Under the pieces are notes generated by a model, which did no database searches, was not told where the DNA came from, and saw only the letters and a program-made list of their open reading frames with translations. A stretch of 13,825 nucleotides of DNA, taken from contig JAAOMT010000305.1 in the NCBI GenBank assembly GCA_016748015.1, positions 64,001 to 77,825 on the forward strand. Reading direction: 5' to 3'. This stretch comes from Geosiphon pyriformis (Eukaryota; Glomeromycota; Glomeromycetes; Archaeosporales; Geosiphonaceae). Position 1 is the first letter of the stretch, and each line of letters starts with the position of its first letter. Position numbers and translations under genes: made by a program. Positions 8,037 through 13,825 of this stretch are shown here, piece after piece.

Positions 8037-8902
8037 TAAAAGCAGTATATAAAGATTAATTGAAACCATATCACAATATAACATTATTATTTACCAGTAA
8101 TATTCCACAACTAAAAGTACAATAAATAATAGTTCAAATAGATGAAATTTCACAAGATCTAGAACTAATTATATTTATTAATACAAACATGTCAAATTGA
8201 TTTACAAAAAAAGTATTTAAAAGACATAGTATATATAACAAAAGCAACAATAAAAAAAAAGAGGAAAATTTTAGACCACATCTATATGATGGTTCAACAA
8301 TTATTCCAGACCATAAATTAACAACAATTAGACATAGAAATTGTTATCAATTACCAAATAATTTGATATCAAAACACAAAAAAAGAAAAAAAAGCAAGAA
8401 TAATCCTATATTAGTGACCACAGAACTAAACAAAACATTGGTCAGATAAAGTTATAGAAAAAGTAAAGAACACTTTTGGAAAAATACCAAGAATAATTCT
8501 AACAGAAGAGCTAACTAAAAAAAACTGGAAGCTATAAATAAAACAACTTTTAGTATTATACTCTTATTATCAGTTGAAACAAAAGCTGAATATTCAGAAA
8601 TTTTATATTAATAAATTCAAAAAAATATTCAATTAAGAAATAGTATAACAGATTGAAGATTTTATTGAAAAGAAAACAAATTCTATACTATACATTAGAA
8701 CAATTTACTGACTATACACTATATTTTAAAACTATTTAGAAATACTATTACACCAAAAAATAAAAACAATAATTATCAACCAATAAGGAAAAATAAACAA
8801 CTTTTAATATAAAAAAATAAGGAACAGAATTGAACAAACAATGTTAAAAAAAAAGTAAGAAACTTAATCCAAAATAAAAATTTTGATGAAGCTCAATATT
8901 AA
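8037..8902 (+). pseudogene. Conserved coding tail between integrase and LTR, copy B
   Basis: This corresponds to 320-1185 of copy A. Readable peptides are EISQDLELIIFI before the shared TGA at 8198, KNTFGKIPRIILTEELTKKN at about 8466, W-K-L, then YYQLKQKLNIQKFYINKFKK and FIEKKTNSILYIRTIY, ending in A-Q-Y-stop read from gctcaatattaa (8891-8902). Frames change more often than in copy A because of small indels. No known domain is recognised; it is not an envelope protein, since I see no signal peptide or membrane segment. Confidence 0.55.
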
Positions 8903-8911
8903 AAGAGAAGA
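8901..8911 (+). other. Polypurine tract, copy B
   Basis: AAAAGAGAAGA overlaps the stop of the coding tail and lies three bases before the LTR start, as in copy A (AAAAGGAGGAAA). The differences are one G-to-A pair and one A-to-G change. Confidence 0.7.
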
Positions 8912-8975
8912 TAATATTACTTATAAAAAAGAGTACAAAAAAAAAGTAAGAAAAACAGATAAAAAAATAAACTAA

Positions 8976-9208
8976 TAAGAAAATAGTACTTAGTAAGTAA
9001 GCACAATGTCAGAAAATTATAATACATTACTCAACAATGTGTATATTGTTAGTGAATTATGGCACACTGTTCAGCAATGAGTACATTATTAATAAATTAT
9101 AACACACTGCTTAGCAATAAGCATATTGTCAAAAAATTATGACACATTATTTAGTAATATGCACATTGTTAGAAAAATTAAGACATACTGCTCAAAAAAT
9201 GTGTGATT
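8976..9208 (+). repeat. 40-bp tandem repeat in LTR U3 (about five to six units)
   Basis: The anchor ATTAT occurs at 9016, 9056, 9096 and 9136, and ATTA at 9177, giving periods of 40, 40, 40 and 41. A partial unit precedes the first. Each unit has a short inverted repeat such as ACTGCTTAGCAAT or ATTGCTcaacAAT followed by (g)catattgt. Copy A has only two to three such units, so the array is variable in copy number between family members. The location upstream of the TATA-like box suggests an enhancer array; this is inferred. Confidence 0.8.
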
Positions 9209-9226
9209 TTATATAACAAAAATTAT

Positions 9227-9236
9227 GTATATATAA
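9227..9236 (+). promoter_or_regulatory. TATA-like box of LTR copy B
   Basis: GTATATATAA sits just after the U3 tandem repeats, equivalent to GTATATATAG in copy A at 1396. It probably positioned the element's transcription start. Confidence 0.55.
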
Positions 9237-9896
9237 CGAAAATATTAGAAGCAAAAAAAGAGACAGAATTTGTTAAAGTTCTAAATCTTCAATATTCTTT
9301 CTTTTAAAGATAATTTTCTATAACTTGAAGTAAAATTAAATCAATATTAATAAAATATCTACTTTTATCCGAATTCATGTTATTATCATTTAATTAAGAA
9401 TATTAATCAATTTTATTCTATCAACACTTTATGTTAATACCATTTAATACTTAACCACACTAGACCAATAACTTTTGATCATAGTTATTAATAAGATACT
9501 AATTTTTTTTATTTTTTTTTTATTTTTTTATTTTTTATTTTTGTTTGTTTCATTTTTTTGTTGTTTACTAATTAATTAAAAGAATTAAGTGCTGAGTATT
9601 TGATGTCAAGAATAGTCTGGTAAAAAACTTAGGAATAAGAGTAAAAATTTAAAGATAGTTTATCAGAAAAGCACAACTGTTAGAATAAACTGGCCATTAT
9701 GCTGAAGTAAAAAATTCATAGAATACACTTCCAGAAGGGTACAAAACATCAATTGAATTTCTGTCCATTATACAAAAGACTCAACCAAAACCTTCAGACT
9801 CCAAAACCTTCAGAAAGTATCAACATTCACAACTATTGAGCACCAAGTTACAGGTTTGTTATTTGTTTCAATACCCCAAATAATTACCTGTAACAC

Positions 9897-10199
9897 TGTA
9901 TAATTAAGCCTAAAAAGTTCATTGTGAATAGTCTGTTTACTTATTTCAATTTCAAAATATGTTTTTGTAAGTTGTGTCTTAATTTCAATTAATATAGTAA
10001 AGTGATTTTAATTTACAATTTTTCTAATCTGCTGACACATTTTTGGTAAAGTTTTTCGTGAATGACCTGAATGATGAATTGCTTGAATTTGACCATTTTT
10101 ACGAAGTTGTCCTATATATTGTTCATAAAAGCGAAGAGAAACATTAATTTTTGGTTGGACTTCGATAATCTTGTTGTCAAAATCTCTTAGCAACTTCAC
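9897..10199 (-). pseudogene. Tc1/mariner-family transposase, N-terminal part, interrupted
   Basis: On the minus strand from the ATG at 10199 the product begins MKLLRDFDNKIIEV and includes VSLRFYEQYIGQLRKNGQ and HHSGHSRKTLPKMCQQIRKI. This is the two-helix-turn-helix DNA-binding region of IS630/Tc1/mariner transposases (family pattern VS..TV.RI...Y..TG.V......GRPRKTT.R..R.I). A TAA at 10008 interrupts it, but the same frame goes on as NHFTILIEIKTQLTKTYFEI, EISKQTIHNELFRLNY. That matches the second helix-turn-helix (family pattern VS..TVR..L...GL). It stops at 9897, exactly where the copy B LTR ends. The catalytic DDE/DDD domain is missing from the window. It is a relic, useful for dating the LTR insertion as younger than the transposon. 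Confidence 0.75.
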
Positions 10200-10379
10200 A
10201 ATTGAATTTTACAGGAATATTTTTCATTACAAAAAATAAAACACATTATTGATCAAAACAATTTTGTTTTAAAAATAAAAATGGTAGCATGAAATGTATG
10301 TGTGTACAAATTATTACTTAAAATGTTTTAACAATAGCTAATCAGACTATAATAAGAATTATATACTAGAAGAGTTATT

Positions 10380-10404
10380 CCGCCATTAATTTTCAGAGGT
10401 ACTG
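10380..10404 (-). repeat. Probable terminal inverted repeat end of the Tc1/mariner relic
   Basis: Read on the minus strand, it begins CAGTACCTCTGAAAATTAAT and continues GGCGG. It is flanked outside by TA (10405-10406), the target duplication of this superfamily, and lies 181-205 bp upstream of the transposase ATG. CAGT(A/G)... ends are common in Tc1-like elements. The partner repeat was not found in the window, so the call is by position and pattern only. Confidence 0.5.
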
Positions 10405-10406
10405 TA

Positions 10407-10946
10407 TAAGTAAAAAAAGTATAATAATAATAACTAAATAAATCAATAAATATTAATAATATAATTAAAAAAGCAGTTACAAAATAATAACATAACTGAA
10501 AATTTTTTAATAAAAATTTCTATCAAACAATTTGTTTGTAAATAAAATTTTTTAATTAATTATCTTTTTTAATTAATCATATTTCAATTAATTGTTTTGT
10601 AAATCAATCATTTTTTCAATTAATTATCTTTTTAAAAATAAATTTTTTAATTAAAAAAGTCGGTGTAATTACTTTATTAATAAATATATATATTATAATT
10701 ATAACTCTCTAAATTATTTTTTGTGTTATATTGATCTTGTTTTCAGTAAATATTTTACTGCATAACACTATAAAATAAATCTTGATATTTACAATCAATT
10801 GTAATACAATTAAATATAATTTCTTTATCTGTTTTATAAAAAAAATAGCAACTTCAATAAATGAAACAACATTTAGCAGTATTTTAAAATAAAAGCAGAA
10901 AAACAATATAAAAATACTTTATAATGCCAACTTGACATTATTTTAA
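10407..10946. other. AT-rich noncoding stretch, no gene seen
   Basis: Mostly A/T with simple runs (aataataataa, aataaatcaataaat) and a 32-bp tandem repeat (10522-10648). A minus-strand open frame at 10709-10906 is rich in Ile, Phe and Lys and resembles nothing recognised; it is treated as chance. Confidence 0.55.
10522..10648. repeat. 32-bp AT-rich tandem repeat, about four units
   Basis: Units start at 10522, 10554, 10586 and 10618; the last three open with AATTAATT at exact 32-bp spacing and the last unit is 31 bp. The unit ends in a T-run. Units 1 and 3 share aattaattatctttt. Because AATTAATT is itself a palindrome the block can form alternative hairpins. Confidence 0.65.
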
Positions 10947-11402
10947 TTTATTAGTAGACACAGAAATACTAATTTTTTAAAAAATAAAACGAATTCAAAA
11001 AAAATAGTCAAAACAATTTCTTTAAACATTGATGGCCTAATTTTAAATATTGTTTCAATTTATTATAAATTATTATGGAAGAATCGAAGGTTACTTTTTC
11101 CGGTTTTGAAATCAAAATCATGGTTTAAAATTTATTCGGTCAATATATTGCTATTACAATTTAAATTTACAAAAGTACTAATGCAAGGCATTTTTATGCT
11201 GGGTATTTTTCATTTTTTCAATTCATTTAATATTCAAAATATTCCTGTATGAATTAGTTTTATTTCTATTAATAAATTTAACATTATTTTTAATAGATAC
11301 TTAAATTTAATGCCCTTGAATTGTTTTAATAAGGCATTAATTACTCAAGAATCTAATATGTCAAACAAATTTTATTTAAATCACAATTCAATAATCATTT
11401 TA
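10947..11402 (+). other. Unidentified long open stretch, possible gene relic
   Basis: Frame 3 is open from 10947 to 11249 (101 codons), meets a TGA at 11250, and is open again to 11402 (50 codons). In DNA this AT-rich a stop is expected roughly every 10-12 codons, so the stretch is unusual. It has no early ATG; the first in frame is at VLMQGIFMLGIF. Peptides include KTISLNIDGLILNIVSIYYK and WKNRRLLFPVLKSKSWFKIY. Frame 1 from the ATG at 11076 (MEESKVTFSGFEIKIMV, then stop) also looks protein-like, so the coding frame is unresolved. I do not recognise a family. Confidence 0.3.
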
Positions 11403-11573
11403 TAAATTTAAAACTTCGATTAAAAAGCATTTTTCATATTAATATTTAATAATACCATACATTTAATTGATGAAAATTATGAAATGATTTGTTTAAAAGA
11501 AAATTATATAATATTATAAGATTGCATTAGAAATTGCAACATGCTGGTTATCATAAAACATATAAAGCTGTAG

Positions 11574-11900
11574 GTCATAATTTTATTTAATATTAAATTG
11601 AAATATTATATATTACTCAATATAATTGGACATCCGAAGCTTTTAGTAGAAAAGTTTAATACTACATATAATACCCTTCACTCACGTAAATATTATGTCA
11701 CAGCACGAAATCGAAATATGGATCAGTTTTTATAATATGGTATCAATTCAAAGTATCAACATTAAATATTAGATATGAAAAATTTCACAGATTTAACAAC
11801 CGCCGGGACCGGAAGGAAAAGCCTAATAATCTTTAATTTGATTTTTGCGTTTACTATTTATGTAAACCAATTACTTTTTTGTGACTTTTTATTTATTTAA
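11574..11900 (+). other. Unidentified open stretches with small GC-richer island, possible gene relic or exon
   Basis: Frame 3 is open for 53 codons (11574-11732), including GHPKLLVEKFNTTYNTLHSR and KYYVTARNRNMDQFL. After two stops comes an ATG at 11775 in the same frame giving a 41-residue product that begins MKNFTDLTTAGTGRKSLIIF and is followed by a hydrophobic stretch that could span a membrane, to a TAA at 11898. The Thr-Ala-Gly-Thr-Gly-Arg codons form a GC-rich patch (about 11799-11823) unlike the surroundings. No family is recognised; it could be one exon of an undetected gene, a small membrane peptide, or chance. Confidence 0.3.
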
Positions 11901-12137
11901 AGATACTTTGTTTCTCTATTACAAATGAACATATTTATAAATATTTTGTAAAATAATTTTTAGATTTAAAATTCATTTATATTTCTATCTAATTGAGTGC
12001 ATATTTATAAAATTGATCAATAAATTAGTAAACTTCTTATTTTGCAACATAACATAAATTCTAATGAAATTATCGCTTTTAAAGAAGTTGATGTTAATAA
12101 TATTACTAATTTGTACATATAAGACTAGTTAGTTTGA
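11901..12137. other. AT-rich stretch, nothing assignable
   Basis: No convincing gene or repeat. The sequence ACTAAT near 12109 followed by TTAG at about 12132 would fit an intron branch point and 3' splice site for the open segment that follows, but no exon pair could be joined. Confidence 0.35.
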
Positions 12138-12239
12138 CAATCTTGGTTTGCATTAACCGTTGTACCGGGAGCATTTAAAGAAATCATGATTCGATTTACG
12201 AAATTAGAATACATTAGGCAAATGAAAAAAAAAGGTGGG
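12138..12239 (+). other. Exon-like open segment of unknown identity
   Basis: Frame 3 is open for 34 codons with a balanced composition: QSWFALTVVPGAFKEIMIRF followed by TKLEYIRQMKKKGG. It is preceded by an in-frame TGA (12135) and a TTAG, and followed by GTAAAC at 12239 or a TAA at 12240. It contains a locally GC-richer part (accgttgtaccgggagc). It could be an exon or the relic of one; I cannot name the protein. Confidence 0.3.
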
Positions 12240-12676
12240 TAAACAAAATGAGTGGCGGCAGGGATAAATAAGACTTATATTTACATTATTGCTTTCACGC
12301 TTTGCAAAGAAAAGTAAATAAAGTTTTTGACAATCAGCTTTTTAAATGAATATATTACTTCATTAGGCTATTTGCCATAGGAGATCACATTCTGTTTATT
12401 GATAAAAAATTTTTAGATTAAACAAAATAAACAAAAAAATAGAAATAAATATACTAGAATATTTTTTGACAAATTATGAGTTCACGCCTGATACAAACAG
12501 AGAAATACCGAAGGAGAATTTAAAAACTATAAAAAAAAAAAGGTGCTAAATCTCAAAACTTCTTTTAAACCTATCTTTTAAATTAGTTCATTATAATGAA
12601 TCGAAAACCGCAAAAATTTTGAACTCATTTTTAAAAACATCTTTAATTTATTCTTCAATAAATAAACAAATTTATA
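12240..12676. other. Intergenic region upstream of the kelch gene
   Basis: AT-rich with no coding frame supported. A short GC-richer patch (gtggcggcaggg, about 12252-12263) and a perfect 14-bp palindrome TTCATTATAATGAA at 12587-12600 lie in front of the kelch gene. The palindrome is about 77 bp before the start codon and might be a promoter site; only its position supports that. Confidence 0.4.
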
Positions 12677-13825
12677 ATGACTTTAATTAACAAAATAGGG
12701 AACCACTTTAACATATATTTTTGTTTCTTAATTTTCATCTCCTCTAGCTTAGAATTTGGAGTGAACCCTACTAATCCACGATGGTAAGTTTCCATAAATT
12801 TCTTTATATTAAAAACAGGATAAATAATAAATATGATTTCAAATTTTAAAGGGGAAATTCAATGATACTCATAAGTAATAAGTAAGAAATATAAATTTAT
12901 GTGTATAATTCTTTAGAGTTAATAGAAAAAGATCAAAAAAGAGAAGAATTGAAAATGGGAATTTCAACATTCTTTCTTATAATTAAGTTAAGATATATAT
13001 ATGGAGGAAAAAAAATCACAGCCAATGGAACCAGATTAGAGTACGCAACAACGGAACTCTGGGCACTTGATATGTCAATACCTTTTTCAGTAGATTCACT
13101 ACCCTGGGAGAATTTGAATATAACCAGAGTGAATCACATTCAGCAAGCATAGGTGGTGCCGAATTTAAAGAAATGTTTATTTTCAGTGGTCGTACATCTC
13201 AACATCCACCACCTCCGAATTCAATGCGTAAATTTGACCAAACATCTGAAACTTGGGGGATCCTAAATTCTTTACTAACACGCAGATTTGGACACTCGGC
13301 AGTAACTAGTTTTAATGAGTCAAAAATTTATTTTTTTGGTGGAAAAAATAGTACAATTTTACTAAACGAATTAGTGATTTATGATTCTATATTGAATAAA
13401 TATACGAATTTTACAAAAAATAATTCTCCAGCGCCAATAATAATACATACTGCCACTCTATTGAGCGATGGAAAAATGTATGTTCTTGGTGGAGCCTTTG
13501 ATGAAAACGTTTATAATTTTTTCAGTATGTCTGACATATATGTATATGATAAATTTACCGGAGAATGGAATCGAAAGGGTTTTCATCTGCTTAAAAAAAC
13601 TTATTCATTAATTAAGAGGTCAAACTAATCCATGAAAATTAATGATGTTTTCAAGGTTTCAGTGAGGGACGTACCAGAAGCAAGAAGACTGCATACAGCT
13701 GTCGGTGGTAAGTAAAGAGTAATTATTGTGGAAACTTTCAAACTTACCAAACTTCGGAAGCTTTCATTGTTGTTAATCTTTTTTTTCAAAATCTAATTAG
13801 CTCCAAATAATACTATCATCATTTT
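12677..13825 (+). CDS. Secreted kelch-repeat (beta-propeller) protein, intron-containing, 3' end outside window
   Basis: Exon 1 from the ATG at 12677 (A at -3) encodes MTLINKIGNHF, then a hydrophobic signal peptide (IYFCFLIFISSS) and NPTNPRW. Splicing the introns at 12784-12851 and 12882-12992 joins PRW to GNSMILISNK and YIYGGKK, a first kelch blade ending in LWALDMSIPFSVDSLPWENL. Later blades are SASIGGAEFKEMFIFSGRT, RRFGHSAVTSFNESKIYFFG..LVIYDS, HTATLLSDGKMYVLGG..IYVYDKFTGEW and VPEARRLHTAVG. Removing 13708-13800 continues the last as APNNTIIIF. Kelch blades fold into a beta-propeller that binds proteins or sugars; the ligand is unknown. One frameshift (frame 1 to frame 3) lies within 13131-13142, and an in-frame TAA at 13626 needs a further intron or is a lesion. 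It may be a recent pseudogene, or the shift may be a sequencing error. Confidence 0.75.
12784..12851 (+). other. Intron 1 of the kelch gene (68 nt)
   Basis: The donor is GTAAGT and the acceptor TTTTAAAG. Splicing joins TG to G to restore the Trp codon and leads directly to GNSMILISNK, the start of a kelch blade (family G-H-S/T...L...K). The phase is consistent and the unspliced frame stops at once (TAA at 12785). Confidence 0.7.
12882..12992 (+). other. Intron 2 of the kelch gene (111 nt)
   Basis: The donor is GTAAGA and the acceptor GTTAAG. Splicing completes AA to AAA (Lys) and joins ISNK to YIYGGK, the expected middle of a kelch blade. The open frame running through 12901-12992 is therefore intronic. 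An alternative acceptor at 12941 is in phase but would insert 17 non-kelch residues. Confidence 0.65.
13579..13662 (+). other. Possible intron 3 of the kelch gene (84 nt), weak donor
   Basis: Removing this segment eliminates the in-frame TAA at 13626 and joins GEWNRK to VRDVPEARRLHTAV, a natural kelch blade junction, in phase. The acceptor TTTCAG is good but the donor GTTTTC is a poor match to consensus. The alternative is a genuine stop that truncates the protein. Confidence 0.4.
13708..13800 (+). other. Intron 4 of the kelch gene (93 nt)
   Basis: The donor is a perfect GTAAGT, there is CTAAT close to the end and the acceptor is TTAG. Splicing turns HTAVG plus one base into HTAVGAPNNTIIIF, which fits the family pattern HTAV..P....I.IFGG. 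Unspliced reading meets a TAA at 13711. Confidence 0.75.

Larger units (their letters stand above)
3739..9895 (+). mobile_element. Ty3/gypsy-type LTR retroelement with dUTPase, copy B (degenerate, no 5' LTR seen)
   Basis: The order is an N-terminal region with a zinc motif, dUTPase, reverse transcriptase, RNase H, integrase, coding tail, polypurine tract and LTR. RT-RH-IN order is diagnostic of the Ty3/gypsy group. Most of 3861-6205 and 7040-8036 is readable in a single frame (frame 3) despite dozens of nonsense codons, and only a few frameshifts are needed (near 3855, 4941-4952, 6201-6206 and between about 6790 and 7040). The element is 5' bounded here by its first plausible ATG because no direct 5' LTR could be recognised. 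Its 3' end lies in a Tc1/mariner relic. Confidence 0.85.
8915..9895 (+). repeat. 3' LTR of copy B (981 bp)
   Basis: The left end reads TATTA where copy A has TGTTA (a G-to-A change); the right end is TAACA at 9891-9895. Shared landmarks with LTR copy A include the tandem repeats, the TATA-like box, tatcaacactttatgtt (9420 and 1518), acttttgatcat (9470 and 1571), the long T-rich tract and ccccaaataat near the end. The base after 9895 begins a Tc1/mariner coding remnant. If a 5-bp target duplication was made, CTGTA (9896-9900) is one copy; the other end is not visible. Confidence 0.8.

Noticed and set aside
8976-9208. CRISPR-like array (regular 40-bp period)
   Set aside because: The whole unit repeats with no unique spacers, lies in an LTR, and the context is eukaryotic.
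10709-10906. Minus-strand 65-codon open frame
   Set aside because: Ile/Phe/Lys-rich with no motif, in very AT-rich noncoding DNA; probably chance.
12121-12300. Possible tRNA in the GC-richer patch
   Set aside because: No T-loop GTTCAAATC-type box or cloverleaf pairing was found.
13129-13143. A 15-nt GT...AG intron to explain the kelch frameshift
   Set aside because: Too short for spliceosomal splicing; removal of 15 nt would not change the frame either.

Overview
The window looks like an AT-rich eukaryotic, probably fungal, repeat-dense region. The features that point to a fungus are a retroelement graveyard of Ty3/gypsy type, a Tc1/mariner relic, and, at the right edge, a secreted kelch-repeat gene broken up by short GTAAGT...AG introns. 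The combination of very low GC, expanded kelch genes and Ty3-like elements carrying a dUTPase suggests an arbuscular mycorrhizal fungus (Glomeromycotina, such as Rhizophagus or Gigaspora). That is inference from composition and family knowledge, not a database match.

Layout. 1-2042 is the 3' end of a degenerate Ty3/gypsy element (copy A): integrase C-terminus, an unusual coding tail, polypurine tract and an 844-bp LTR (TGTTA...TAATA). 2043 to about 2480 is an LTR of the same family in antisense, apparently cut by the insertion of copy A. 2481-3738 is noncoding and holds several short repeat families. 3739-9895 is a second, nearly complete but heavily mutated element (copy B). Its order is an N-terminal region with a CX2CX8CX2C zinc motif, dUTPase, a linker with no visible aspartic-protease motif, reverse transcriptase, RNase H, integrase, the same coding tail, polypurine tract and a 981-bp LTR. 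No 5' LTR in direct orientation was found for copy B.

Copy B's LTR ends inside the antisense coding sequence of a Tc1/mariner transposase, whose N-terminal half and outer terminal repeat survive at 9897-10404. 10407-12676 is AT-rich with a 32-bp tandem repeat and several open stretches of unknown identity, all in one reading frame, with small GC-richer islands. 12677 to the right edge is the kelch gene, with a signal peptide, at least three well-supported introns, one apparent frameshift near 13131-13142, and an end outside the window.

Working together: the two elements are dead by many nonsense changes that are mostly C-to-T or G-to-A (Gln codons to TAA/TAG, Trp codons to TAG/TGA/TAA) plus a few frameshifts. 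The integrase D,D35E triad is intact in copy B, while two of three reverse transcriptase active-site Asp are now Asn. The kelch gene is the only gene in the window that could be close to functional.
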